Below are positions 21,816-33,144 of a stretch of DNA of 64,000 nucleotides, piece after piece. The notes beneath the pieces were generated by a model. That model made no database searches, was not told the origin of the DNA, and was given only the letters and a program-made list of their open reading frames with translations. Origin of the DNA: Grammothele lineata (Eukaryota; Basidiomycota; Agaricomycetes; Polyporales; Polyporaceae). Position 1 is the stretch's first letter. Every line of letters starts with the position of its first letter. A program made the position numbers and the translations under genes. The stretch is from assembly GCA_002150815.3 (NCBI GenBank), contig NDFF03000092.1:248001-312000 (forward strand), in the 5' to 3' direction.

Positions 21816-23912
21816 ATGTTCCAATTCGTTCCCCGCAAAGTCGCCCAAAAGTCCCAGCCTCCTCGCTCAACTCCTGCCAGCCATGCCCCCGTTGCTAGCA
21901 CCTCTACGGCACCGTCCGTGGCCGCTGAACCAGTAGAATCGAGCGGAAAAGGAAAAACCAAAAGCACAAACTCCACACTCTCCGACTCAGACCTCGCCAC
22001 CCTCCTCCACCTCTCCCTCTCCGACCACGCCCTCTGGCAAAACGTCGACCTCCGCCGCACCCTCGCCACCTCCCACGAAGGCTGTACGTCCCCTCCCTCC
22101 CATCCCCCCTCCGTGCAAACTGATCTCCAACAACCCAGGGATCCCCCTCAGCCACCTCCTCCACCCCCAACACTCCACGTCTACCTACTTCGCACACCTG
22201 AAACACACGCCGAGCGAGACGGACGTCGTGCGCGCCGCGCGGGCGCGCGGGGGTGCGGCGGGTATGCTCGGGGTCGGGGTCGGGTTCGGGATTGAGCTCG
22301 AGCTCCGCATGCGAGTGTCAGCCCCAGACAAAGCCGCGTGGTACGGCAAGGACACGCCGCACTCGTACAAACCCGCCCCCGCCCCCGAGGCAGGCGGCGG
22401 ATACGAAGTGCGCAGGCGGGACTGGCGCGACGCGCTCGTGCGCGCGCGGAACGCGACGAGGCGCGAGTGGGACGCGGGGACGGTGTATCTGGTGCGTCTC
22501 TCCCGGGTTAGCTTGTGTTGCTCTGCTCCTCGAACTGAAATTGGGTGGCGTGTGCGCAGGAGGGCATACCGCCCACGTACCGCTCGATCCCGGGTATCTA
22601 CCGATTCGCGTCCGCTCTCGTACGGACGTTCCCTCCCCGGTCTTCCTCCCCGCCTCCGCCTCCGTCTTCCTCTCCGTCTCCCTCCTCGTCCCCGTCCTCG
22701 TCTCCGTCATCGTCTCCATCCTCGTCTACCCCACCTGCGGCGGTGCAAGCGATCGCCCTCCTCCCGCACCACCTCGACCGCCCGACGGACCCTCCGAAAC
22801 CGAAAGGCTTCGCGCTCGTCACGTTCTCCTCCCCCGCGCAAGCTAAGCGAGTCGTGGAGGAGTGGCCGTGGTTGCCCCGGCGGAGTGTCCCGCCCCTGCT
22901 ACCGTCGCTTGAGGGTGATGGAGAAGGAAAGGGAGAAGGAGAGGCGTGCGCAGAAGAGGGCGTCAAGTGGGGGCTGAGGGCGATGAGCAAAGCACGGTGG
23001 GAGGAGGTGAAGGAGGAGTACGTGGCGTATAGGCAGAGGTTGCTCGACCAGGTTGCGGGCGGGAAAGCTTCTGCGAACGGCCACTCGCGCGACCGCGACG
23101 CCGACATGGAGGCAGAGGCGGAGATGGACGTGGACATCCCGGACGGCCCACCGGAGACCGCCAAACTCGACGCGGATACAGACGCAGACGTCCCCCACCC
23201 CAAGCTAGACCCCTCCGCGCCCTACCCCCCCGGCTGCCTCGTCTTCGTCAAGAACGTGCACCCCGAGACGAACAAGACGACGCTCAAAGCGCTCTTTGGC
23301 GCGCACGCCTCGCCCCCCGGTACCGGCAGTAGCGGCGAGGGCGGGGGTGGGGAAGCGGTGGATTATGTGGATTACGCGAAGGGTATGACGTCGGTGCGTG
23401 TTCCGTCCTTGTCTTTGCACTTTTCCTCGTATTCGTCCCCGTCCCCGTCCTCATCGGGTTTCACTTTGCTCCCCTGCCTAAACCGCCCACCGGTCCGTCT
23501 CTACCCATAACATCTAACACACCCAACCTCCTAGTGCCACCTCCGCCTCCCCACCCCCCTACACGCCCATACCCTCGCCTCCTCCCTCGCCTCGCACCCC
23601 CTTACGCAACGCTCCGGGCTCGACGCCTCGGGCGCCCCGCTCCCACTAGCAGTCACAGCGCAGGACGGGGAGAAGCCGAAGGCGATCCAGGTAGAAGTCG
23701 TCAGGGGGGAGAGGGAGCGGGTGTATTGGGAGAAGGTGCCGGAGAGGGTGAGGAGGGAGGCGGTGAGGAGGGCTATTGTTCTTCAGGGGGGCGGGGAGGA
23801 TCATGAGGGAGAAGGAGGAGGAGGAGGGGTACAAGGAGGAGAGGGAGGAGAGGCTGAGGGAGGGAGAGGGGGGCAAGGGAAGCGGCCGAGGAAGCGGAGG
23901 AGGCGCGGGTGA
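21816..23912 (+). CDS. La-related xRRM protein (LARP7/Pof8-like), 610 aa
   Basis: Four exons (21816-22083, 22139-22491, 22560-23393, 23535-23912). Residues about 55-105 form a La-motif-like module (LSDSDLATLLHLSLSDHALW, then GWIPLSHLL). A middle RRM-like part follows (SIPGIYRFASALVR and KGFALVTFSSPAQAKRVVEEW). The C-terminus has an xRRM-type domain starting CLVFVKNVHPETNKTTLKALF and continuing VDYVDYAKGMTSCHLRL across the last intron. The end is a basic tract, GKRPRKRRRRG. This order is that of LARP7 proteins, including fission-yeast Pof8, which load and stabilise telomerase RNA, U6 or 7SK. A Ser/Pro tract of about 30 residues and acidic tracts interrupt the folded parts. Nuclear location is likely. 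The telomerase link is inference from the family. Confidence 0.75.
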
Positions 23913-24114
23913 GCGTTGGGTGCGTGTGCAGCTGACGATGTTTGTATGCTGCGATGCGACCTCTTTCGCGAAGAGTTGCGTCCTCCAGTCTCTGTCGCAC
24001 CTGAATCCAAGCTCAGCCTCCAGGACACCAATAAGCACTGACATTAGTATCGTACGCCGCAATGCAAACTCAGGCTGCCGCGAGGAGTTGAGTCCTCCAG
24101 TCTCTCCCTCACGC

Positions 24115-25005
24115 CTACCCCCCAGTCTGCCCGCACTCCGAGTCAGTGTTCGCACCGCGCAGCATGCCGTTGAAGGCGACCATGTATTCTCCATAGTATC
24201 TCGCACTAGCCTCCCTATCCTCCCCCACCTTCTCTAGCGTCCCCTCCACCCGCCGCTCGTGCATCTCCCACCGCTGCGCGTCGTTCACCGCGAGCATGTC
24301 CCGCAGCGCGGGCACGTACGGGGCGAACTCTGCGCTGCATGCTGACACCGACGACGACGACGACGACGCCGTTGATGACGCGCTCTCGGATGCACCACTC
24401 TCCTCCGCCTCGACCTCCTCCGCGAGCCTCCCAATCCTATCCCTCACCTCCTGCCTGTTCATCCACATCTCAAACGGGCCCGGAGCCGCCATCAGCGTCA
24501 ACAGCTCTCGCTCCTCCGCCGCCTCGGCCTCCCCCGCCTCTTCAAGTTCATGTACACCATCCTCCCCCGCATGTTGCGCATTCCCCGTGTCCGGGCCCGC
24601 GTCCGCATGCCGTTTCAGCAGCGCACGGAGCGCGACGAGCGTGAACGCGTTCAAATCGTCCGGCAGGACCGGCCGCGCGGTGCCATGGTCATGGCGCGCG
24701 CGCATCCAGTCGTCGAGCACGCGCGTGGGGAGGAACTGGAGCGTGTTCGCGAGCGCGGGGTCCTGTCGCGATTGTCCGCGCGCACTGGCAGTCAGCGCTG
24801 GTGAGGAAGAGAGAAGGGGGAAGGGGGAAGAGGGAAGGGGGAGACGTACGTATAGAGTTGAAGCTGAACTTGCGGCGCTGCTCGACGAGCCTGAGCCTCT
24901 CGACGCGCTCGCTGCTGACTCGGAGCAACTGACCGTTAACGTCGGAGGTGCCGTGCGCGTACGCTGCGCCGCGCCGCGCGACGGAGATGAGCGATGGAAA
25001 GACAT
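24115..25005 (-). CDS. Unknown protein, about 280 aa, start unresolved
   Basis: The last exon (24115-24797) is well supported: 227 codons open, with LANTLQFLPTRVLDDWMRARHD, LNAFTLVALRALLKRH, FEMWMNRQEVRDRIGRLAEEV and a C-terminus YYGEYMVAFNGMLRG. It carries a Ser run coded by GAC repeats on the opposite strand. The preceding exon ends at 24850 and reads best as SSERVERLRLVEQRRKFSFNSI, which keeps phase with LTASARGQSRQDP. That frame has no ATG, while the only ATG near the TATA box (25005) is in another frame, so a further splice or a sequencing slip is needed. I do not recognise the family. It could be a small mitochondrial or nuclear helical protein. Confidence 0.5.
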   Translation of the reverse strand: MSFHRSSPSRGAAQRTRTAPPTLTVSCSESAASASRGSGSSSSAASSASTLYVRLPLPSSPFPLLSSSPALTASARGQSRQDPALANTLQFLPTRVLDDWMRARHDHGTARPVLPDDLNAFTLVALRALLKRHADAGPDTGNAQHAGEDGVHELEEAGEAEAAEERELLTLMAAPGPFEMWMNRQEVRDRIGRLAEEVEAEESGASESASSTASSSSSSVSACSAEFAPYVPALRDMLAVNDAQRWEMHERRVEGTLEKVGEDREASARYYGEYMVAFNGMLRGANTDSECGQTGG

Positions 25006-25809
25006 GCCAGTGGGGGCTTAACGTTCAACGAGCGTTCCAGGTCTGCTTGCTGAGGCTTTATAAACGACCACCCCTCAACGTTCACCCTCGACGCTGAACG
25101 TGGACCGAGTGCGGGCTTGCGTCGCCATAAGCGACCTATGGCATATAAGCAGCGCAGCGCGCCTCCAAGTTCTCGGAGGCGAGAGGCGTGTAGGGTGCGA
25201 ATGAGCAGCCGAAGAGACTCGTCGTTCGCGCCCGTCGGCTTCGTGCCGCCCTTTGACTCTTGAGAAGGAGTCAGATGACAGGGTACTCGTACGAGAGGCG
25301 ACTGCCGTACGTGATGTCCAACGTCCAACGTCCAACCTTGGTTTTCATCCAGCCTCCGCCAGGCGCGTTGGGCACGGCACGTAGCGGCATGCGCGCAGAT
25401 CCACTGGCAGTACTTCTCCTGCCGGGGTGTCACAGCAAGATCTCTGCTCAGTCCTGCACCGACATTCGCGCGGAGCAGTCAGAATGAGAGACAACTTGCA
25501 TGCGATGTTAGCACTAGGAAGGCATGTACCAGTCCGACGTCGCCGCGTCCACGTCGGCCCCGGACCCGACCAGAACCTTACGAAGCGTATCCGTGAGTAG
25601 CTGGTGAGAGTGAAATTGAAGAGCAAGAGCTCGGGGCCTAAGGCTACCGGCCTGTCTATATGCTGGTTCAGCGTATCGCGGTATGCTGCGAGCCTGGGCC
25701 CGAGGATATGTACAACTGTTCCATGGATGGATCGCCGATGATTACCGTCAAATTACAAGAGACCGAGGAAGAGAGGAAGATAGCGCAGAACATTCATACA
25801 AATTCGCTA
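25006..25809. other. Intergenic, 804 bp
   Basis: Holds the promoter of the unknown minus-strand gene and the 3' flank of the NAD(P)-binding gene. A TTTATAAA box lies at 25057-25064. No gene seen. Confidence 0.5.
25057..25064 (-). promoter_or_regulatory. TATA box of the unknown minus-strand gene
   Basis: TTTATAAA palindrome about 55 bp upstream of the ATG at 25005. Confidence 0.45.
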
Positions 25810-27239
25810 CTACGCTGTCGTCGCAGCCTGCTCCCTGATGATGATCTCCGCCTCCGGCTTCAGACTCGCCCACAACGCGTTGATATCCCGGGTCGGTGCC
25901 CACCCGAGCTGCTGCCTCGCCCGGTTCGCGCGTGAACGTGCGTTCGTCCCATTGGCAACCATGGCCTCCTATTGACGAACACATCATGAGAAATCGCTAT
26001 GCGATAGAACTTAGCGCATGACGTACCGGTGCACCCGCGTTAACCACTTCTGGCGTGAGGTAGACGGGCTCAGGGCTTTCCACCGCCCCGAGGTCGTATA
26101 GCACCTGACCGAGACGCACACCCAGGTCTTTGTGCGTGTGCTCGCCGTTCTCAGCAAAGTACCAGCCCTCGCGGCCGTACGTCAGCTTGTTCGGACTGTT
26201 AACAGCATTGCTCAGGATAAGCATGTATAGATCGGCCACTGGAAGAACCCCTTTAGTATGACGCGAAATGCAAGAATAGGGAGGGGGCTCACAGTCGACG
26301 ACGTGGACGTGATCCCAAATGGCCTGGCCTTGACCGACGACGCCTACGCGCTTGCGCTTGAGCGCGGAGCGAATGAGGCCTGGGATCTGGATGGAGTGGG
26401 CGTTGGCGAGCTTCTTCTCGAAGAGAATGCCCTCGGGGGCGCCGAAGATCGTCGGCGGGCAGCCAAGCACGAGACGAGTGTATCCTATGTAGGCACCGAA
26501 CATATCATACGTCAGTTCGTATTCATGCTTGATGGTCCAGGCAACTGTCAACTGACCTTCCTTGTCGGCGTTGAGGAAGAGGAGGTCAACAGGGTGGTGA
26601 AGCGCCTCGTCGGGGATGGTCTCGAGCTGCTCGAGGTCGAGGTCTGAGTAGATGCGCTCCTCCACGAAGTCGCCGAGCTTGTGCGACCAGTCGATCAGAA
26701 CGCCGGTGCCGGACTGTCATCGTCGTCAGCGATCCGAGTGGCAGACCCCAGTTCATCGAGTTGCATACTCACAGTGTGGAAGACGATAGGTCGGTCGTTG
26801 AGCGTCTGGTGGCGCGTCTTGAGGCCCTTGAGAATGGCCTTGGTCATGTTGGTATCATCTGCATTCGCCTGAATGGACGTGTCAGAGTGTGAACCGGATG
26901 CATTGACCAGCGGAGGGGAGACTTACGATGGAGATGACGATATGGGCATTCTCGGCCGCCTTCTCAAGCTTGTCGAGCTCTGCGATGGTACCGATGACGG
27001 TCTTCACGCCGAACTCGTCAGTGAAGCGCTTCGCCTTCTCCGCGGAGCGGATGTATAGCGTCAGGTCGAGCTTCTCGAGTAGCTTCGGGGTGGAGAGGAT
27101 CTTGCTGAGGAACGTAGCTCCGACGTAACCTAGAGAGTGGTGTTGGTGAGAAGGTAGTCCAGGAGGACTATGGTACGGAGTGGAACGCACCGGTCGCTCC
27201 GAGAAAAAGAACAGGGACCTTAGTAGTAACGGTGGACAT
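25810..27239 (-). CDS. NAD(P)-binding Rossmann protein (epimerase/NmrA-like), 355 aa
   Basis: Seven exons (27191-27239, 26927-27129, 26773-26868, 26557-26713, 26293-26484, 26027-26238, 25810-25968) in one frame. The N-terminus has the dinucleotide-binding glycine motif in VLFLGATGYVGATFL, which straddles the first intron. Next come a beta-alpha unit with YIRSAEKAKRF and a VISIANADDTNMTKAIL segment. A later region, LVLGCPPTIFGAPEG with VWDHVHVVD-like IWDHVHVVDLADLY, is typical of extended SDR/epimerase proteins that act on a carbonyl or serve as redox sensors. No clear YxxxK catalytic pair was found, so catalysis is uncertain. The C-terminal helix ends EQAATTA. Start chosen at the first ATG after a TATATAT box; no upstream in-frame ATG is close. 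Confidence 0.88.
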
Positions 27240-27349
27240 CTTTCAAGTTGAGCGAAGACGATTGTTAAGAGCTGTGAGGCTGAGTGGAGTGTTTGGATGT
27301 GTTAAGAGGTGAGGGAGTGTACTAAGGAAGTTGCAGACAGCGTACGTGG

Positions 27350-27358
27350 TATATATAT
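27350..27358 (-). promoter_or_regulatory. TATA box of the NAD(P)-binding gene
   Basis: ATATATATA run about 110 bp upstream of the ATG at 27239. Confidence 0.45.
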
Positions 27359-28622
27359 GGCCCTGAGCACCTCCTGCCGTTCATACCGCACGAATCTTAC
27401 TATACTACATGCCAGAACCCATCCCAGTAAGGCGACAGCAACGAAAGAGAATCATGTCGCTACGTGAGGCATCCTGCTGATGGAGGCTGCCGGAGGTATC
27501 GACAGACTCATTCATGGACTGATATCAGGTAAGATCCAAGGCTGAGAAAGCGCACGCAAGCATGCCGCTGGCGCTCGTCGAATCCTGTTATTGCGATGAG
27601 CATAAATCTTGGATGATCTGGAGACGAAGGCATTCACTCGCCAGTACTTAGTCTCGGTTTCCGAGTTGTTGGTCTTTCGCTTGCTCAGCGTGTGTCCTTG
27701 CCGTCTTACGGATGGAAGACAAGGCGGCAGCACTGACAGAAACGAGGGTTGACGTAGCTGCTAGGATGAGTATGACAAACCGAGGAAACCTTTTGATGAT
27801 TCATGCGAAGTGAGGGAAGCGCCCGATGCGATCTCCACGGCTTACTCACTCTAAAGCAGCAGAGTTTCTCACGGTGGGCGGCTGAGTCACCGGACTACGT
27901 AGCTCACTCACCTGAAGTTCAACAGTCCTCTGTCTTGTTTTCTCCACTCGAGCTCTCCAGCACAGGTCTTCAACTCTCCGCGCTCGTTATAATAATTGAG
28001 GCGACTGCATGTCTGTGTGTACTCGACGGAAGACCTGTGAAATCGCGGTTTTCACGATCAGGGCTCCTCGGAAGCGCTCGGATGCTCTCGGATTCACCGC
28101 GGTTGTATGCACTACGGTATCCTCACGAGGTAGCTGATCGGCTTGCTAGTTGAGAAGGCGCGAGTACTCTGCGGCTGCCGTGATGGTCGAGTATGTATAC
28201 GACTTGGCATGGTAGGTTGCCTCTTGTCTCAGATATCTTCAGCTAGCCTCTGTTGACCCCTCACGATAGCCTGCTCGGCAAACCGTGTTCACCAGATAAC
28301 GGCTCTAAATTGACTTCAGGAACAATCACCATCTGAACAGACGTACTTATGGTAAACTCTCCACTCGAGAAGTCACGATGGCATACTAGGCAGCGGCCCG
28401 GGCTGCCGGGCAACCTAATCAACACGCTCGGCCATCGCAAGTTGGTGGGAGCCGCACAAGCTCCTACTTCAGCATATCAGGCGCCTTGCATCCCCCGTTT
28501 CAATTGATGCATTCCGTACACTGGTGACCTGGATCAGAAACATGGCCTATTCCTCTTGAAGAAGCTACGGCGCCACACGCGCAGCTTGGCTCCCGTTCGA
28601 CCCGGAGGCGGGATCCGGAGAG

Positions 28623-28629
28623 TATATAT
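28623..28629 (+). promoter_or_regulatory. TATA box of the MFS transporter
   Basis: TATATAT about 107 bp upstream of the ATG at 28736. It argues against the in-frame ATGs at 28640 and earlier as main starts. Confidence 0.45.
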
Positions 28630-28735
28630 CGCGAATGTCATGTCTCCATCGCTCCCCGGGCTCAGGCTTCCTCCCGTCATTTCGCCGCGCCCAACAGTCG
28701 ACCGGGACCTCGCGCTTCCTCCGACTAGCTTCACG

Positions 28736-30949
28736 ATGACGACTCGTTCAGACAGCCTAGACGATGTCGATGCTAAACGGAGCAGTGTGGCGAGTCCCAC
28801 GACTGAGGAGGTGCGGGTTGAGGAAACAGTCTACGATCCAGCCCTCAAAGCTGCCATCGACAACACCCACCTCGATCCGCTCAGCAGGAGGGCTATCGCG
28901 CTGTACTTGGTCTGCTTCGTCGGATTCATGAATGCTGCATCATCTGGTACGTTTGCCATTTGGCTACATCTGTCTCCTTGACCTCACCTTCCTCGCAGGC
29001 TTTGATGGTTCGCTCATGGGAGGCATCAATGCCATGCAGCAATACCTCGACTTCTTCCATTACAAGCAGACTGGCGCGAGCACGGGGATCGGTACGGCTA
29101 CACCCACACCGCGTTCTCCGCCTCTCTCGCGTCTCTAAACCCACTCTATAGTCTTCCTCATCTACATCATTGGCCAGTTTGCGGGAGCACCCTTCGCAGG
29201 CCCCGCGAGCGACCACTTCGGTCGCCGCGCCGGGATGGCCATAGGGTGCAGCATCATCCTTATCGGCGCGTCCGTTATCACGGCGGCGCAGAACCGCGCC
29301 ATGTTCCTCGGGGGACGCTTCGTCCTCGGCTTCGGCATCGCTATCTCGACGACCGCCGCCCCGACGTGGGTCACTGAGCTCGCGCCCGCGCACTGGCGGG
29401 GCCGTCTCGGGGCCGCGTACAACAGTGCGTATCGTCTCACTGCTCTCTGCATTCTTGATCTCGCCCCACTCTCGCGCGGTGACCCCCGGCCGTGAAGAGA
29501 GGCGCCAACGTGACCGAGCTGAGCGCGCGACTTATGCTCGGGTTTGACAGGTTGCTTCTTCATTGGCGCGATCCCGGCCACTGGCATCATGGTCGGAACG
29601 CAGACGTTGAACAGCACCTGGGCGTGGCGACTCCCACTCCTCCTACAGGTGCGTCTGCGAGCACATTTACGACACTGTGGTCCGCTGACGCTCATTGCGA
29701 CTATTCTGCCCTTGTTTTCGCGCGTCCGCTCCCGCCATGGTCACGCGCTCAGGTCGTCCCGCCCATCATCGTCCTCTCCTTCGTCTGGTTCTGCCCCGAG
29801 TCCCCCCGCTGGCTCGTCTCGCGCGGCCGCATCGAGGACGCGCGGGCGGTCATGATCCGGTACCACTCGAGCGACGGGCAGACGACGAACGCGCTGATCG
29901 AGCTCCAGCTGCGCGAGTTCCGCGAGGCTATCGCCGTGCGCAAGACGGAGCCCGTGTGGGATTACAGCGCGCTGTACCGCACCAAGAACGCGCGCTGGCG
30001 CGTCCTCGCGCTCGTGCTCATGTGCGTCAACGGCCAGCTCGCGGGAAACGGGGTGCGTCGCCGTCCTCTCCCCGTCTACGAAGGCGATACTACGGGAAGC
30101 TCTCCAACTGACGGCGTCACCCGCCCTTTCACAGCTCATCACGTACTTCCTCCCCACCGTACTCAAGAACGCGGGTGTCCAAGACGCACACACCCAGCTC
30201 CTCTACAACTTCGCGAACAACCTCCTCTCCTGCGGGGCCGCCTTCACAGGCGCCGCGCTCACCGACCTCATGCCGCGCCGCCCGCGCCTGTACCTCGGCT
30301 CGCTCGCGCTCGCCGCGCTGCTCGCGACCGTCGCCGCGCTCTCGAGCCGTTTCGGGCGCGCGGGGAACGAGAATATTGATGGCGCGCACGCGACGATCGC
30401 GATGATCTTCTTGTTTGGGATCACGTATTCGTTCGTGTATACCCCGTTGCAGGCGCTGTACTGCGCGGAGGTGCTCGACCAGCGTATGCGCGGGAAGGGT
30501 ATGGCCGGTACGTCCCCCCCTTCCTCTCGTTCGCGCTCTCACTCAGTGCGCTGGGAGGTCCCGAGGAGCTGAAGTTTTGACATGACGTCCCCCAGTCCAC
30601 GTGATCGTCGCGAACTCGGCCGGGTTCATCAACACCTTCGCGAACGCCGTCGGGCTCGAGCACCTCGGGTACAAATACTACTTCGTCTTCGTCGCGTGGG
30701 ACGTGTGCGCCGCGGGGCTGTGGTTCCTGTTCGGGGTCGAGACGCGCGGGCGCACGCTCGAAGAGCTCGACGCGACGTTCAACGAGAAGTGGCCGGCGAT
30801 GGCGAGCGCGAGGCCGCGCGCGGTGCGGGTGAGGGTGGTGAGGGAGGCGGAGGGGCGTGAGGTTGTTAAGGTGCGTGCTTGTGTTTGAGGCGCTGTGCAG
30901 ACAATGTGTATGCTAACTGCTGTGCTAGGTCGTCGAGGAAGAGGCGTGA
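28736..30949 (+). CDS. MFS sugar transporter (lactose-permease/hexose type), 547 aa
   Basis: Eight exons (28736-28946, 28999-29091, 29152-29424, 29551-29648, 29753-30052, 30135-30507, 30596-30870, 30929-30949) form a 12-helix proton-coupled sugar porter of the plasma membrane. Family signatures are GFDGSLMGGI in helix 1, DHFGRR between helices 2 and 3, PTWVTELAPAHWRG, VWFCPESPRWLVSRGR before the central loop, and VETRGRTLEELD after the last helix. The final exon is only 21 nt (VVEEEA). The loop between helices 6 and 7 is about 65 residues. Close relatives carry lactose, galactose or hexoses; the substrate cannot be read from sequence. The two tandem transporters at 49-54 kb belong to the same superfamily but are clearly more alike to each other. 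Confidence 0.92.
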
Positions 30950-31570
30950 GGTCATCCCAGGTGTTGCGAGAGATGGGAGAGCACACGCTTACCCGCGATT
31001 TTTTGATTTTCGATTTCGTGACGTTCAGCCTCACATGTATCACTAGTCCTTCTCCTTCTCGTCTACAATATACGATTACTTATGTGTTGCTCGACTCGTG
31101 GGGGAGCGCAAAGGTGTCAGTTCTGCACGCCTCTCTACGAGATGCTCAGCGTCGCGCGCAAATCGATTGCACGTACCTCGCACCAACATTACGCATGTTC
31201 ACTCACCTTCATGAAAGTCATCTATCGACGTCCCCCCTCCCCGTGCTGCATCGCCCCCCCTCCGCATACTCCACGACGTACAAACAACAACATTATGATT
31301 ATGCAAACCGTCCCTCGTGTGTGGGTAACCGTAAGTGTACAACATCGCGAAACGAGCGACAACAACATTGGACACGGCGAAACTCGTAACTCGTAACTCG
31401 TGAATCATGAATCGTCAATCGCGATCAGTCCTCGTTCGTCCATTTACACCAACCGTACGTCCTCCAAAAGAAAAGCGATCCATCCTAGGTTACAACGCCC
31501 CAGGGGGCGGCCCGAGGTGTGCCGAAAGTCCATGACGTCATCGTACTCTTCAGCGCTTCAGCGGACAACT
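30950..31570. other. Convergent intergenic region, 621 bp
   Basis: 3' flanks of the MFS transporter (+) and the aspartic protease (-). It contains a short direct repeat, AACTCGTAACTCGTAACTCGTG near 31379-31400. No gene seen. Confidence 0.6.
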
Positions 31571-33144
31571 TCAGTCGTCGCGCTGCGCGAGGCCGACGGT
31601 CGTCTCGCCCTGGTTGACTGTAGAGGCGAGCCATCATCAACAACCACCCCAAACGCGCGCACCACGATCGGAGGAGAGAAGTCGAAGTACTCACAGACGA
31701 CATAAACGCTCTTGAGGAACACATCCCCAAAGATATCAAAGTCCAAATTCCCCCTACTCTGTATCCCCCCAAACACAAACCCGTCCCCCGCGTCCCCAAA
31801 CGCGATATCCTTCGCATTCACCTTGTACGTCTTCTCCCCCACCGCGAACTCCACGTCCGGGATGGTGGAGCTAGAGGGGAACTTGTACCCGCCCTGGGCG
31901 TCGTCGAAGGTCGCGCCGTCGATGGCGGAGTAGAACTCGTCTACGATCTCGTCGGCGACGAGGAGGAGGGTCGTGCCGGTGTCGAGGATGGTGGTGTTGC
32001 TGAGGCGGGGCTTGGAGGTGCCGTTGAGGGACCAGGAGGTGGATTGGACTTGCCAGAAGCCTAGGGAGCTGCGGGGTGGGGGCGGGTGAGGAAGGGGACG
32101 TGAGAGGGAATGAACGGCAAGAGACGTACTTATCGACGGGCGTGTACGTGATCGGGTTCGAGGTTACAGAGGTGTCGATGAATCCTGCAGACCCGTCCGT
32201 CAGCTCAACACAGCGCGCGCGCCCCGAGAGCTCCACCTACCGAACGAGTAGAACCCAGGCTCCTCGTCCCCACGCCCAAGCTTGACCGTGAACACCGGCG
32301 GGTCGATCAGCTTCTTGCTGATCATGTTCTGCACGGGCGTCGCGACCGCCTTCGGGCTGACCGTATTGATCGCCGGCCACGCCAGCCCCAACAACCCATC
32401 ATTCCCGCCATCCTGCAAAAAGCTCGAGCTCAGCTTCTCCGCGAGCTCGACGGCCTGGCCCGGGATCGCGATGTCGCCCACGGTGACGGTCTCGGAGTAG
32501 ACGTTCCCCGAGGCGGAGGAGCCGTCCCCGTAGGAGATGTTCCAGGAGCCGGAGGCCTTCTTGGCCGAGGAGGACTTGGAGGGGTCGTAGATGTTGTGGC
32601 CCTTGTAGCGCGAGGCGTGCGCGAGCTCGGAGGACCAGACCCAGAGGTCGGAGGAGCCCGTGTCGAAGTCGAGGTTGAGGGTGACGCCGGGGGTGCCGAT
32701 CTTGACGGGCACGACGTACTCGAGGCTGTGGGTGGGGAGCGGTGAGAGATGAGCGATGACGTAGTGCGTGGACGTGTGTTCGGTAGACTCACTCTGGAAA
32801 ACACGAAGGACACGGGGCGTGAGCGCGACTATGCCAAACAAAGCAGGTATGAGTTCGGACGCACCATTCTGGATGGACTCGGCCGGGACCTCGTGCTGAG
32901 TGTCCTTGTCGGCCTTGCCCTTAACCTTGACGACGACGTTGTTGCGCTTCGCGAACCCGGCGTTGCGCCCGGTCTCGAAACCATAGCGGCGTGCGGCGCG
33001 GGCGTACGCGGCAGCGAACGAGGGACGCTTACCGCCCTGGTAGCAAGCGGGGCGGACGAGAGGCTGCATCTTCTGCATGGATGGATTGGAGGGCTTAGAG
33101 GAGGACTTGGAGGAGAAGAATGGTTTGGAAGGGAGGCAGCCCAT
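31571..33144 (-). CDS. Pepsin-type aspartic protease (A1) without a signal peptide, 413 aa
   Basis: Bilobal A1 endopeptidase. Exons: 32865-33144, 32793 (one nucleotide), 32241-32725, 32130-32184, 31695-32068, 31571-31617; total 1242 nt, one frame. Active-site motifs are FDTGSSDLWVW, the flap SYGDGSSASG, and ILDTGTTLLLV. The C-terminus reads VYVVFNQGETTVGLAQRDD. A propeptide-like basic region occupies residues 25-95. The N-terminus, MGCLPSKPFFSSKSS, is not a signal peptide; Gly2 with Ser6 and a Cys3 fits N-myristoylation plus palmitoylation, which would tether the protease to membranes. A later Met (MQKMQPL) is a possible alternative start, also without a signal. The frame between QN and LEYVVPVKIGTPG closes only if two bases, G from exon 1 and a lone A, are inserted. 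Confidence 0.9.
32793..32793 (-). other. Putative single-nucleotide exon of the aspartic protease gene
   Basis: On the minus strand a TTTTCCAG acceptor, one A, and a GTGAGT donor follow each other. Intron lengths would be 71 nt (32794-32864) and 67 nt (32726-32792). The resulting codon GAC gives ESIQNDLEYVVPVKIG, as expected for the family. Confidence 0.65.

Larger units (their letters stand above)
27240..28735. other. Divergent intergenic region, 1.5 kb
   Basis: Separates the NAD(P)-binding gene (-) and the MFS transporter (+). TATATAT boxes sit near both ends (27350-27358 and 28623-28629). The middle (27400-28550) shows only short frames in all phases and no motif. Confidence 0.55.
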
